DNA of 64,000 bases from DATLGD01 sp035540755. GTDB taxonomy: Bacteria > Actinomycetota > Actinomycetes > Mycobacteriales > SCTD01. The notes under the pieces were generated by a model. That model saw nothing but the letters and a program-made list of their open reading frames with translations, did no database searches and was not told the origin of the DNA. A program made the translations under genes and the position numbers. Location of the stretch: positions 1 to 64,000 of the forward strand of contig DATLGD010000223.1 in assembly GCA_035540755.1 (NCBI GenBank). Direction: 5' to 3'. Within the stretch, counting starts at the first letter, position 1. Each line of letters begins with the position of its first letter. Positions 28,726 to 37,661 of the stretch are shown piece after piece.

Positions 28726-29880
28726 GTGGACCTCACGCTCAGCGAGGAGCAGGACGCCTTCCGCAAGGCGGTCAGGGAGTGGGTGGACGACGTCGTCGTC
28801 CCGCGAGCGCTTCAGAACGACCGCGAGGAGCGCTTCCCGCAGGAGGCGTTCGAGGGGCTGAAGCAGAACGGCTTCCTCGGCCTGTCGATCCCCGAGGAGT
28901 ACGGCGGCGGCGGCGCCGATCCGGTCTCCTACGCCCTGATGATCGAGGAGCTCGGCCGGGGCGACGCCAACGTGCGCTCGATCGTGTCGGTCTCGCTCGG
29001 CCTGGTCGCCGGGACGATCGCCCGGATGGGCACCGAGGACCAGAAGCAGCAGTGGCTGCCGCGGATGGCCACCGGCGAGGTCGTCGCCTGCTTCGGCCTC
29101 ACCGAGCCCGACCACGGCAGCGACGCCGGCAACCTGACCGGCACCGCCGTGAAGCAGGACGACGGCTCGTACGTCCTGAACACCCGCAAGATCTTCATCA
29201 CCAACGGCACCATCGCGCAGCTCGCCCTGGTCATGGCCCGCACCGGCGGCGAGGGCAGCCGCGGCGTCAGCGCCTTCCTCGTCCCGACCGACGCGCCCGG
29301 CTTCACGGCCAACCAGATCCACGGCAAGCTCGGGCTGCGCTCCTGCGACACCGCCGAGCTGGTCCTCGACGACGTCCGCGTCGGGCCGGAGGCGCTGCTC
29401 GGCGGGGTCGAGGGCACCGGCATCAAGGCCGCGCTGTCGGCGCTCGGCGACGGCCGCATGTCGATCGCCGCGTCCTGCACCGGCATCATCCAGGCCTGCC
29501 TGGACTCGATGGTCGAGTACACGACCCAGCGCGAGCAGTTCGGCAAGAAGATCGCCGCCCACCAGCTGGTGCAGGAGCTGCTCGCCGACACCGCGGTGCT
29601 GCTCGACGCCTCGCGGCTGATGTACCTGCGCGCGGCCGACCTCAAGGCCCGCGGCGAGGACTACGCGCTGGCCTCGTCCAAGGCCAAGCTGTTCGCCACC
29701 GAGGCGTCGGTCACCGCGGCGAACAACTGCGTGCAGGCCTACGGCGGCTACGGCTACATCGACGAGTACCCGGCCGGGAAGTACCTGCGCGACGCCAGGG
29801 TTACCACGCTGTACGAGGGAACCAGCCAGGTGCAGAAGCTCATCATCGGGCGGGCCCTCACCGGCATCTCGGCGTTCTAG
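28726..29880 (+). CDS. Acyl-CoA dehydrogenase
   Basis: FAD enzyme of acyl-CoA alpha,beta-oxidation, 384 residues. It begins with the family-typical TLSEEQDAFRKAVREWV. FAD/substrate motifs are FGLTEPDHGSDAGNLTGTA and KIFITNGTIAQLALV, and the catalytic Glu lies in TTLYEGTSQVQKLIIGR near the C terminus. GTG at 28726 is preferred over GTG 28699 because AGGGAG is 9 bases upstream and it matches usual N termini. Its true acyl substrate (fatty or branched) is unknown. Confidence 0.9.
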   Translation: MDLTLSEEQDAFRKAVREWVDDVVVPRALQNDREERFPQEAFEGLKQNGFLGLSIPEEYGGGGADPVSYALMIEELGRGDANVRSIVSVSLGLVAGTIARMGTEDQKQQWLPRMATGEVVACFGLTEPDHGSDAGNLTGTAVKQDDGSYVLNTRKIFITNGTIAQLALVMARTGGEGSRGVSAFLVPTDAPGFTANQIHGKLGLRSCDTAELVLDDVRVGPEALLGGVEGTGIKAALSALGDGRMSIAASCTGIIQACLDSMVEYTTQREQFGKKIAAHQLVQELLADTAVLLDASRLMYLRAADLKARGEDYALASSKAKLFATEASVTAANNCVQAYGGYGYIDEYPAGKYLRDARVTTLYEGTSQVQKLIIGRALTGISAF

Positions 29881-29883
29881 GAG

Positions 29884-29912
29884 CCCCTCCTCGCGCCGGC
29901 CGCGAGGAGGGG
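29884..29912. promoter_or_regulatory. 12-bp stem-loop covering a ribosome-binding site
   Basis: CCCCTCCTCGCG (29884-29895) and CGCGAGGAGGGG (29901-29912) pair perfectly around a 5-base loop, 4 bases after the dehydrogenase stop. The 3' arm contains the GGAGG ribosome-binding site of the ABC exporter that starts at 29918. It may terminate or attenuate read-through, or hide the ribosome-binding site. Confidence 0.6.
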
Positions 29913-29917
29913 ACCGC

Positions 29918-31828
29918 ATGGACGTCGCGCAGATGTCGATGATGCGCTCGTTCCGCCGCGACCCGACCGTGGCCGCGACCAAGCTCGCTCCCGGCACCGC
30001 GCGCCGCATCATCCGCTTCGCCGCGCCGTACCGTCGCGAGCTCACGGTGTTCGTCGGGCTGGTCGTGCTCGCCGCCCTGGCCGGGGTGCTCAACCCGCTC
30101 ATCTTCAAGAAGATCATCGACGACGGCATCGGCACCGTCCCGGGCGAGGGACGGCCCGGCCTGGTGATCGCGCTGGCGGGGCTGGTCGCCGGCCTGGCCG
30201 TTCTCGAGGCGGTGCTGTCGCTGTTCAACCGCTGGTACAGCGCGCGCATCGGCGAGGGCCTGATCTACGACATGCGCTCGCAGGTGTACGCCCACATCCA
30301 GCGCATGCCGCTGGCCTTCTTCACCCGCACGCAGACCGGCGCGCTCATCAGCCGCCTCAACAACGACGTCCTGGGTGCGCAGCAGGCCTTCACCGGCACG
30401 CTGTCCGGCGTCGTCAGCAACGTCATCGGCGTCGTGCTGACGCTCGTCGCGATGCTCTACCTGTCCTGGCAGATCACCCTGCTGTCGCTGGTGCTGCTGC
30501 CGGTGTTCGTCGTGCCCGCCAAGCTCATCGGCGCGCGGCTGCAGGCGCTGACCCGCGAGAGCTACGCCATCAACGCCGAGATGAACAACACGATGACCGA
30601 GCGCTTCAACGTGTCCGGTGCGCTGCTCGTCAAGCTCTTCGGCCGGCCCGACGCCGAGGAGGCCGCCTTCCGCGAGCGGGCCGGCCGGGTGCGCGACATC
30701 GGCGTCACCACGGCCATGTACGGCCGGGTCTTCTTCGCCTCCCTCACCCTGGTCGCGGCGCTCGCGACGGCCATGGTCTACGGCGTCGGGGGCGTGCTGG
30801 CCGCGAACGGCGAGCTGGCCATCGGCACCGTCGTGGCGCTGGCCGCCTATCTCACCCGGCTGTACGGGCCGCTCACCGCGCTGTCGAACGTGCGCGTCGA
30901 CGTCATGACGGCGCTGGTCTCGTTCGAGCGGGTCTTCGAGGTGCTCGACCTCGAGCCGATGGTCGCCGAGAAGGACGGCGCCGTGGAGCTCCCGCGCACC
31001 GCCACCTCGCTCGAGTTCGACGACGTGCACTTCCGCTACCCGACCGCCGACGAGGTGTCGCTGGCCTCACTCGAGTCGGTCGCCGTGCTCGACACGACGC
31101 CGACCGTGCCGGTGCTGAAGGGCGTCTCCTTCCGTGCCGAGGCCGGACAGCTCGTGGCGCTGGTCGGCCCGTCCGGCGCCGGCAAGACGACCATCAGCCA
31201 GCTCGTCACGCGCATGTACGACGTGCAGCGGGGGGCGGTCCGGCTCGGCGGCGTCGACGTGCGCGACGCCAGCCTGCAGTCGCTGCGCGACGCCGTCGGC
31301 GTCGTCACCCAGGACGCGCACATGTTCCACGACACGATCCGCAGCAACCTGCTCTACGCCCGGCCCGACGCCGACGAGGCCGACCTCTGGGCGGCGCTCG
31401 ACGCCGCCCACGTCGGTGGCCTGGTGCGCTCCCTGCAGGACGGGCTCGACACCGTCGTGGGCGACCGCGGGTACCGGCTGTCCGGCGGCGAGAAGCAGCG
31501 CATGGCTCTCGCACGTCTGCTGCTCAAGGCACCGGGCGTCGTCGTCCTCGACGAGGCGACGGCTCACCTCGACAGCGAGTCCGAAGCGGCCGTGCAGCGC
31601 GCGCTGTCGACGGCGCTGCAGGGACGCACGTCGCTGGTCATCGCGCACCGGCTGTCGACGGTGCGCGACGCCGACCAGATCCTCGTGGTGGACGACGGGC
31701 ACATCGTCGAGAGCGGCCGGCACGACGAGCTGCTCGCCCGCCGCGGCCTCTACACCGAGCTGTACCGCACCCAGTTCGCGCGGCAGGCCGACGAGGACCC
31801 CGACGAGGTGGCCGCCGCGGTGCCGTGA
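29918..31828 (+). CDS. ABC exporter, fused membrane and ATPase domains
   Basis: Homodimeric type IV ABC exporter half-transporter, 636 residues. Six transmembrane helices (about 40-330) are followed by an ATPase domain with Walker A GPSGAGKTT, Q loop VVTQDAHMF, signature RLSGGEKQRMALARLLL, Walker B VVVLDEATAHLD and the switch His in VIAHRLSTVRDAD. It probably exports lipid or drug-like molecules; no specific substrate is indicated. The ATG follows the GGAGG that lies inside a strong hairpin. Confidence 0.9.
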   Translation: MDVAQMSMMRSFRRDPTVAATKLAPGTARRIIRFAAPYRRELTVFVGLVVLAALAGVLNPLIFKKIIDDGIGTVPGEGRPGLVIALAGLVAGLAVLEAVLSLFNRWYSARIGEGLIYDMRSQVYAHIQRMPLAFFTRTQTGALISRLNNDVLGAQQAFTGTLSGVVSNVIGVVLTLVAMLYLSWQITLLSLVLLPVFVVPAKLIGARLQALTRESYAINAEMNNTMTERFNVSGALLVKLFGRPDAEEAAFRERAGRVRDIGVTTAMYGRVFFASLTLVAALATAMVYGVGGVLAANGELAIGTVVALAAYLTRLYGPLTALSNVRVDVMTALVSFERVFEVLDLEPMVAEKDGAVELPRTATSLEFDDVHFRYPTADEVSLASLESVAVLDTTPTVPVLKGVSFRAEAGQLVALVGPSGAGKTTISQLVTRMYDVQRGAVRLGGVDVRDASLQSLRDAVGVVTQDAHMFHDTIRSNLLYARPDADEADLWAALDAAHVGGLVRSLQDGLDTVVGDRGYRLSGGEKQRMALARLLLKAPGVVVLDEATAHLDSESEAAVQRALSTALQGRTSLVIAHRLSTVRDADQILVVDDGHIVESGRHDELLARRGLYTELYRTQFARQADEDPDEVAAAVP

Positions 31829-31837
31829 CCGCAGGGC

Positions 31838-32032
31838 TCAGCCGGCGCCGCCGGCGTTCTCCCCGTGCGTGCCGCCCAGCGTGCTGTCGTCGGTGAACTG
31901 GTCGGGGTCGCTGGTGGCCGGGACGTCGCCGCCCGCGCCGTCCTCGACGTCCAGGCCGGCGGCGCCGACGTCGGTGCCCTCTCCCAGGTCGTGCGCGGTT
32001 CCCTCGGAGGCGTCGCCCTGCGGTGTGCTCAT
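31838..32032 (-). CDS. Small acidic Gly-rich protein (64 aa)
   Basis: Unknown function. 64 residues with no Cys, Trp or Lys, many Asp/Glu/Thr and about 23% Gly, so probably disordered. The ATG follows GGAG by 8 bases. It resembles in composition, not sequence, two other small genes at 34053 and 35807. It lies just downstream of the alcohol dehydrogenase gene on the same strand. Confidence 0.55.
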   Translation of the reverse strand: MSTPQGDASEGTAHDLGEGTDVGAAGLDVEDGAGGDVPATSDPDQFTDDSTLGGTHGENAGGAG

Positions 32033-32063
32033 GCCGGTGCTCCTACCCCGTGCACGCCGTCCG

Positions 32064-33140
32064 TCACGGCACGACGAGCGTGCGGGCGCCCTGCCCCCGC
32101 TCCATGGCCTCGAAGGCCCCGGCGATGCCGTCGAGCCCGACCGTCTCGCCGACCAGCGCGCCGAGGTCCAGCCGCCCGGCCGCCGCGTGCTCGAGCACCG
32201 TCGGGATGTCGATGGAGGGGTCGGTCGACCCGTAGACCGACGCCTGCAGGACCCGGGCGAAGTGGAACAGCTCGAGCGCACTGAAGGTGACCTGCTGCTC
32301 CTTGCTGCCGATGCCGAGGACGGTCGTCACGCCCCCGCGCCGGGTCGACGACCAGCAGGCGCGGATGGTGTCCGCGAGGCCCACGCAGTCGAAGGCGTGG
32401 TCGACGCCGCGCCGCTCGGTGAGGGCGCGGACCTGCTTGGGCAGCTCGCCGCCTGCCTCGAGGGCGTCGGTGGCGCCCATGCTCCGGGCGAGCTCGAGCT
32501 TGTCGGGGGACCGGTCGGCCACCAGGATCTGACCGGCGCCGGCCAGCCGGGCGCCCTGCACCACCGACAGCCCCACCCCGCCGAGCCCGACGACGAGCAC
32601 GGACTGGCCGGCCCGCACCCGCGCGGTCTTGAGCACCGCGCCGACGCCGGTCATGACCGCGCAGCCCACCAGCGCGGCGTGCTCCAGCGGCACGGCGTCC
32701 GGAACCGGCAGCACCGCCCGCTCGGACACGACGGTCTCCTCGGCGAACCCGCCGGTCGACAGCCCCGGGTGCACCGGCTCGCCGTCGACGGTCGCATACG
32801 GCTTCGCCGCGGCGTCCGAGGAGTGGGCGCACAGCCACGGCTCGCCCTCGGCGCAGAACCAGCACGCGCCGCACGGCGGCGCCCAGCACAGCACCACCCG
32901 GTCCCCTGGACGGATGCGGGTCACACCGTCGCCGACCGAGACGACGGTGCCGGCGCTCTCGTGGCCGAGGACCACCGGCATCGCCTGCCGCAGCGTGCCC
33001 TTGGCCAGCGACAGGTCGCTGTGGCAGACGCCGGTAGCCGCGATGCGCACCCGCACCTGTCCCGGTCCCGGTTCCGGCAGGTCGAGCTCCGCGAGGCGCA
33101 GGGCCTCGCCCGGGGCGGACAGGACGGCGGCGCGGACCAC
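32064..33140 (-). CDS. Zinc-dependent alcohol dehydrogenase (MDR family)
   Basis: NAD(P)-dependent medium-chain dehydrogenase, 358 residues. Catalytic-zinc ligands are in ATGVCHSDLS and LGHESAG, the structural-zinc cysteines follow the spacing in CGACWFCAEGEPWLC, and the Rossmann motif is VVGLGGVGLSVVQGA. It is closest in style to class III/NDMA-dependent-type enzymes. GTG at 33140 follows GAGGAG by 6 bases. The substrate is not set by the sequence, though proximity to acyl-CoA enzymes suggests a role in alcohol or fatty-aldehyde use. Confidence 0.88.
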   Translation of the reverse strand: MVRAAVLSAPGEALRLAELDLPEPGPGQVRVRIAATGVCHSDLSLAKGTLRQAMPVVLGHESAGTVVSVGDGVTRIRPGDRVVLCWAPPCGACWFCAEGEPWLCAHSSDAAAKPYATVDGEPVHPGLSTGGFAEETVVSERAVLPVPDAVPLEHAALVGCAVMTGVGAVLKTARVRAGQSVLVVGLGGVGLSVVQGARLAGAGQILVADRSPDKLELARSMGATDALEAGGELPKQVRALTERRGVDHAFDCVGLADTIRACWSSTRRGGVTTVLGIGSKEQQVTFSALELFHFARVLQASVYGSTDPSIDIPTVLEHAAAGRLDLGALVGETVGLDGIAGAFEAMERGQGARTLVVP

Positions 33141-33325
33141 GGAACTCCTCGGCAGGGCTGGACGCTGGCTGGGACCGGTCGCGACCCTAACCGCGGCGCC
33201 GGGGCGCCCTCCGCGCGGGCGGGGTGTCCAGCGGTGGACGCGTCGCGCACCCCGCGGGTAGATTCGCCTTCCGGTTGAGCCAGCAGCCGCCGTTCCGCGT
33301 CCCGGACTCCAAGGACAGGCTGACG

Positions 33326-33961
33326 ATGACGACCTCGCCACGTCGTGGACCCCTGCCCGGTCTGCGCACCGAAGCAGAGCTGGCCCGCATGCAGCTCGAC
33401 GCCCTGGACCGCTGGAACCGCGCCCGCCGGACGGCCGAGGACGCCTCCCGCCCGGGCCGCCCCTCCCGCGAGATGCGGATGGACCTCTCCCGGCGCCTCG
33501 AGGTGCTGCGCGCGCAGCACGAGGCGATCGTGGCCCGTGCGGACCGACACCTCGAGGACAGCGTCCACCTGCTGGGCCGCAGGGCCCCCTGCCGCGCGGT
33601 CCTGGTGCACCGCAACGAGTGGTTCACCGGCAAGGTCGCCGACGCGCTGTCGGCAAGGGGGGTGCAGGTGGTCGCCGCGCTCGACAACGGCGCGGAGGCG
33701 GTCGGCGTCGTCGTGGCCGAGCAGCCGGACCTGCTGCTGGTCGAGGAGACCCTGCCGATGCTGCCCGGCGAGGAGGTGGTGCGCGAGGCGCGCCGGTACG
33801 CGCCGACCACGCTCATCGGTGCGCAGGTCGACTACCAGGACCGCATCCCGGCGCTGCTCGACGCCGGCGCGCTCACGGCGTTCACCCGGCGGGTGCCCCC
33901 GGCCGACGTCGCGCAGGGCCTGCTCGAGCTGCTCGGGACCCGGGCCGCGGCGCCGGCCTGA
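33326..33961 (+). CDS. Degenerate response-receiver domain protein
   Basis: 211 residues: a helical, Arg-rich N-terminal part (about 1-90), then a CheY-like receiver fold (about 95-205). The usual signal-receiving residues are replaced. The first-strand acidic pair reads HR in AVLVHRNEWF, the phospho-acceptor position is Glu in DLLLVEETLP, and the switch lysine region reads AFTRRV. It therefore probably does not take part in phosphotransfer. No DNA-binding domain is seen. The ATG follows AAGGACAGG. Confidence 0.7.
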   Translation: MTTSPRRGPLPGLRTEAELARMQLDALDRWNRARRTAEDASRPGRPSREMRMDLSRRLEVLRAQHEAIVARADRHLEDSVHLLGRRAPCRAVLVHRNEWFTGKVADALSARGVQVVAALDNGAEAVGVVVAEQPDLLLVEETLPMLPGEEVVREARRYAPTTLIGAQVDYQDRIPALLDAGALTAFTRRVPPADVAQGLLELLGTRAAAPA

Positions 33962-34052
33962 CATCCGGCTCGGCCCACGGGCGCCGGTCCGGGGAGTGCG
34001 GGGCGGCACGACCGGGCAGGAGCGATGCCACCGGCTGACCCGAGGAGCGAGC

Positions 34053-34196
34053 ATGACCCAGCCCGACCCGTCCGACGGCTTCGACGCGCGGGAAGGCAGC
34101 GGAGACCCCGCGACCGACCCCGCCGCACTCGGCGAGCAGCAGCACGCGGAGCCCGACGGCGACGGCGGCGCGCCACAGGACCCGGCCGAGGGCTGA
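34053..34196 (+). CDS. Small acidic Gly-rich protein (47 aa)
   Basis: Unknown function. 47 residues, strongly acidic, about 17% Gly, no hydrophobic segment. A GAGGAG ribosome-binding site lies 5 bases before the ATG, which supports translation. It sits between the degenerate receiver gene and the acyl-CoA synthetase. Confidence 0.5.
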   Translation: MTQPDPSDGFDAREGSGDPATDPAALGEQQHAEPDGDGGAPQDPAEG

Positions 34197-34225
34197 GCTC
34201 TCGACGGCGACGCGAGGAGACCGCG

Positions 34226-35767
34226 GTGAAGGTGCCGTTCACGACCGCCGACTTCCTCGACCGCGCGCGGCAGGTCTACCCGCAGCGCAGCGGCGTCGTC
34301 GACGAGCCGGGGAAGCACCAGGACGGCGGGCTCGGCACGCTCAGCTACGCGCAGCTGGCCGCGCGCGCCGCCGGCATCGCCGCCGGGCTCGACGTCCTCG
34401 GCCTCGCTCGCGGCGACCGGGTGGCCGTCGTCAGCCACAACAGCGCGCGGCTGCTCGAGCTGTTCTTCGGCGTCACCGCCTGGGGGCGGGTGCTCGTGCC
34501 GGTGAACTTCCGGCTCTCGCGCGACGAGGTCGCCTACATCGTCGAGCACAGCGGCGCGCGGGTGCTGCTCGTCGACCCCGAGCTCGACGACGCGCTGGCC
34601 GACGTCCCGGCCGAGCACCGGCTCGTGCTCGGCACGGGCTCCGACGCGGCGCTCGTGCGGACGGGCTCCGCGCCGGCGCCCTGGGAGGAGCCGGACGAGG
34701 ACGCCACGGCGACGATCAACTACACCAGCGGAACCACCGCCCGGCCGAAGGGCGTGCAGATCACCCACCGCAACCTCTGGGTGAACGGCGTGACCTTCGC
34801 TCTGCACGTCGGCGCGAGCGACCGCGACGTCTACCTGCACACGCTGCCGATGTTCCACGCCAACGGCTGGGGGATGCCGTTCGGGCTGACCGGCCTCGGC
34901 GTCCCGCAGGTCGTCCAGCGCAAGATCGACGGCATCGAGATCCTGCGCCGGGTCGAGCGGTACGGCGTCACCCTGATGTGCGCGGCGCCGGCCGTCGTCA
35001 CCTCCGTGCTCGAGGCCGCCCAGGCCTGGGACCGGCCGGTGCCCGGTCGCGGCCGCACCCGCATCGTCGTGGCCGGGGCGCCGCCGCCCAGCCGGACGAT
35101 CCAGCGGGTCGAGGAGGAGCTGGGCTGGGAGTTCCTGCAGATCTACGGACTCACCGAGACCTCCCCGCTGCTCACGGTGAACCGGCGCCGCGCGGAGGAG
35201 GACGAGCTGCCGGTCGAGGAGCGGGCCCGGCGGCTCGGCCGGGCAGGGGCCCCCGCGCTCGGGACCCGGATCCGCATCTCGGAGTCCGGCGAGGTCCTCG
35301 CCCGCGGCAACACCGTGCTCGAGGGCTACTGGCAGCAGCCCGAGGCCACGGCCGACGCGCTCGAGGGCGGCTGGTTCCGCACCGGCGACGGCGGCACGCT
35401 CGACGACGAGGGCTACCTGAGCATCCGCGACCGCAAGAAGGACGTGATCATCAGCGGCGGCGAGAACGTCTCGTCGATCGAGGTGGAGGACTGCCTGTTC
35501 TCCCACCCGGCCGTCGCCGAGGTGGCGGTGATCGGGGTCCCGAGCCAGAAGTGGGGCGAGACGATCAAGGCGCTGGTCGTCCTGGCCGACGGCGCCTCGG
35601 CCGACGAGCAGGAGCTCATCGCGCACTGCAAGGCGCGGCTGGCCGGCTACAAGGCGCCGACGTCGGTGGAGCTCCGGGAGGCGATCCCGCGCACGGCGAC
35701 CGGCAAGGTGCAGAAGTTCAAGCTGCGCGAGCAGTACTGGCAGGGGCACGACCGCCAGGTGAACTAG
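34226..35767 (+). CDS. Acyl-CoA synthetase (AMP-forming)
   Basis: Fatty acyl-CoA ligase of the ANL superfamily, 513 residues, acting in the cytosol. The AMP/phosphate loop is YTSGTTARPKGVQ, followed by the A5 motif IYGLTETSP, the ribose contact in WFRTGDGG, the hinge RKKDVIISGGEN and the C-terminal catalytic Lys in TGKVQKFKLRE. GTG at 34226 follows GAGGAG by 8 bases. The long upstream extension in frame is not family-like. Confidence 0.92.
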   Translation: MKVPFTTADFLDRARQVYPQRSGVVDEPGKHQDGGLGTLSYAQLAARAAGIAAGLDVLGLARGDRVAVVSHNSARLLELFFGVTAWGRVLVPVNFRLSRDEVAYIVEHSGARVLLVDPELDDALADVPAEHRLVLGTGSDAALVRTGSAPAPWEEPDEDATATINYTSGTTARPKGVQITHRNLWVNGVTFALHVGASDRDVYLHTLPMFHANGWGMPFGLTGLGVPQVVQRKIDGIEILRRVERYGVTLMCAAPAVVTSVLEAAQAWDRPVPGRGRTRIVVAGAPPPSRTIQRVEEELGWEFLQIYGLTETSPLLTVNRRRAEEDELPVEERARRLGRAGAPALGTRIRISESGEVLARGNTVLEGYWQQPEATADALEGGWFRTGDGGTLDDEGYLSIRDRKKDVIISGGENVSSIEVEDCLFSHPAVAEVAVIGVPSQKWGETIKALVVLADGASADEQELIAHCKARLAGYKAPTSVELREAIPRTATGKVQKFKLREQYWQGHDRQVN

Positions 35768-35785
35768 CGGCGCGTGAGGCGCCGC
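35767..35785 (+). terminator. Hairpin after the acyl-CoA synthetase gene
   Basis: GCGGCGC (35767-35773) and GCGCCGC (35779-35785) form a 7-bp stem with a 5-base loop, beginning at the last base of the stop codon. No T run follows. Confidence 0.45.
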
Positions 35786-35806
35786 CGCACGGGGCAGGTG
35801 GCCGGC

Positions 35807-36118
35807 ATGACCTCACCGGAGCCGAAGGACAGCACGACCACCACCGAGGGGGCGGCCCCCGCGAGCGCAGCGGACGCCGCCGCCGGCGTCCGCGGCGGCA
35901 GCCCCGACCGCATGGACGCCGCGCCCGGCTCGGGCGGCCTGGCCGGCGCCGGGGCCGACGGCGAGACCGGCGCACGCGAGCAGCTGCGCAAGGACCTCGA
36001 CGAGCGGCCCTCGGATGCCGGCACCGAGGAGGGCGGGGACCTCGAGCAGGCCGCGGCGATCGGCGAGACCGACGACCCGCAGGGCGGCAGCCTGCAGCCG
36101 GGCGGCGCCGGCGCCTGA
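35807..36118 (+). CDS. Small disordered acidic protein (103 aa)
   Basis: Unknown function. 103 residues rich in Gly, Ala, Asp, Glu and Thr, with no Cys, Trp, Tyr or Phe. A charged stretch REQLRKDLDERPSD near the middle might form a helix. The ATG lies 40 bases after the synthetase stop; an in-frame GTG at 35774 would add 11 Arg-rich residues. Third of a set with 31838-32032 and 34053-34196. Confidence 0.5.
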   Translation: MTSPEPKDSTTTTEGAAPASAADAAAGVRGGSPDRMDAAPGSGGLAGAGADGETGAREQLRKDLDERPSDAGTEEGGDLEQAAAIGETDDPQGGSLQPGGAGA

Positions 36119-36191
36119 CCCCGGCAGGCGGCCGCGCGCCACGCCGGGCCGGCTGCGGGCCGCACGGCGCGCGGCGTGCCATCGTCGGCGC

Positions 36192-36908
36192 GTGCGGGTC
36201 GCGACGGTGGAGGGACTCACCCCCGACGGGATGACGCTCGTCCTGCGGCTGCCGGGCGACGGGGACGGCGCGGACGGTGAGCGCATCGAGGTGCCGGTGG
36301 CCGACGTCCGCCGGGCCCAGCGGGCCGCGCCCACCCTCCCGCTCGGCGGCGGGCCCAGCCCGCGCGAGGTCCAGCAGCGCATCCGCAGGGGTGAGACGGC
36401 CGAGGACATCGCCCGGGGCTGCGGACTGCCGGTGGCCGACATCGCCCGCTACGAGGGGCCGGTGCTCGGCGAGCGCGCCCACCAGGCCGCGCTCGCCCGG
36501 GCCGTCGAGGTCGACGGTCGCCGGGTCGAGGACCTCGTCGTCGAGCACCTGGCCCGCACCGCCGGGACCGACACGCCGGTGGTCTGGGACAGCCGGCAGA
36601 CCGACCCGCACCGCTGGGAGGTGCACGCCACCGCCGGCCAGGCCTCGGTGCTGCTCGCCTTCGACCCCCGCGCCGTCCGCGTCGACCCGGTCGACCAGGC
36701 GGCCCGGCAGGCGTTCGGGCTCGCCCCGCCACCTCCGGACGCGCTCGAGGACGTGCTGCGCCCGGTGCGCCGCGCTCCGCGCCCGCCCGCCGAGCGGGCC
36801 GCGGCTGCGTCATCGCCCCGACGCGGGCGGGCGCAGGTGCCGCTGTGGGACGAGATCGGCGCCGAGGTCTCCGGGAGGCCTTCGGCCGCCGACGACGGAG
36901 CGGGCTGA
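36192..36908 (+). CDS. sepH: SepH-like cell division protein (DUF3071)
   Basis: 238 residues. SepH binds FtsZ and promotes septum assembly in Streptomyces and mycobacteria. The N-terminal beta-rich part is followed by the helix-turn-helix-like SPREVQQRIRRGETAEDIARG then LPVADIARYEGPVLGERA, the DUF3071 hallmark. The C-terminal third is Pro/Arg-rich and disordered, ending in a conserved-looking VPLWDEIGAEV. A GTG start at 36192 is chosen by family alignment; N-terminal VRVATVEGLTPDGMTLVL matches the usual start. Confidence 0.83.
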   Translation: MRVATVEGLTPDGMTLVLRLPGDGDGADGERIEVPVADVRRAQRAAPTLPLGGGPSPREVQQRIRRGETAEDIARGCGLPVADIARYEGPVLGERAHQAALARAVEVDGRRVEDLVVEHLARTAGTDTPVVWDSRQTDPHRWEVHATAGQASVLLAFDPRAVRVDPVDQAARQAFGLAPPPPDALEDVLRPVRRAPRPPAERAAAASSPRRGRAQVPLWDEIGAEVSGRPSAADDGAG

Positions 36909-36917
36909 CCGTCGACC

Positions 36918-36923
36918 TACGAT
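36918..36923 (+). promoter_or_regulatory. -10 hexamer of the psp module
   Basis: TACGAT is followed by 6 bases and then the pspA ATG at 36930, a leaderless arrangement giving the psp genes their own promoter. Confidence 0.55.
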
Positions 36924-36929
36924 CCACCC

Positions 36930-37661
36930 ATGTCCCTCGGTGCCCGCCTCTCCGCGATCTTCGGCCGCCGACGCGGCGACGACGACCCGATCGCCGAGCT
37001 GGACGCCTCCTACGCCCAGCAGTCGGCCCTGCTGCAGCAGAGCCGGCGCGGCGTCGCCGACGTCGTCACGGCCCGCAAGCGCGTCGAGCTGCAGGTGCGC
37101 TCGCTCGAGCAGAAGGCCGCCCGGCTCGAGTCCGAGGCGCGCGAGGCGCTGCACGCCGATCGGGAGGACGCCGCCCGCGAGCTGCTGGTGCGCCGCGCCG
37201 GGCTGCTGCAGCAGGCAGGGGCGCTGCAGCCCGACCTCGACCGCCTGCAGGACCAGGAGGGCCGGCTGCAGGAGTCGGTGCAGCGGCTGGAGGTCAAGGT
37301 CGAGGCCTTCCGCACCCAGAAGGAGACCGTGAAGGCGGGCTACAGCGCCGCCGAGGCGCACAGCAGGATCGGGGCGGCCTACGCCGGCATCTCCGAGGAG
37401 AGCGCCGACGTCGGGCTCGCGCTCGAGCGCGCCCGGGCGCGCACCGAGCAGATGCAGGCCCGCGCCGACGCCGCCGACTCGCTCGCCGCCGCCGACAGCG
37501 GCGCGCTGCCCTGGGAGTCGGCCGGCGAGAGCGCCGAGCGCCGGCTGGCCGCCCTGCAGGCCGGCGACGGGGTGGAGGCCGAGCTGGCCAGGCTGCGCGG
37601 CGCGGGTGGCCGACTGCGCGGACCCGGCGCGGCGGGCCCCGACGCGGAGGCGGCCCGGTGA
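36930..37661 (+). CDS. pspA: PspA/IM30 family membrane stress protein
   Basis: Peripheral membrane protein that stabilises the inner membrane under stress, 243 residues. Nearly all of it is predicted long helix/coiled coil, as in ESCRT-III-like PspA: MSLGARLSAIFGRRRG is a possible amphipathic membrane-binding start, followed by AELDASYAQQSALLQQSRRG and LEQKAARLESEAREAL. It heads a tight four-gene run with pspAA, htpX and pspAB. Confidence 0.88.
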   Translation: MSLGARLSAIFGRRRGDDDPIAELDASYAQQSALLQQSRRGVADVVTARKRVELQVRSLEQKAARLESEAREALHADREDAARELLVRRAGLLQQAGALQPDLDRLQDQEGRLQESVQRLEVKVEAFRTQKETVKAGYSAAEAHSRIGAAYAGISEESADVGLALERARARTEQMQARADAADSLAAADSGALPWESAGESAERRLAALQAGDGVEAELARLRGAGGRLRGPGAAGPDAEAAR

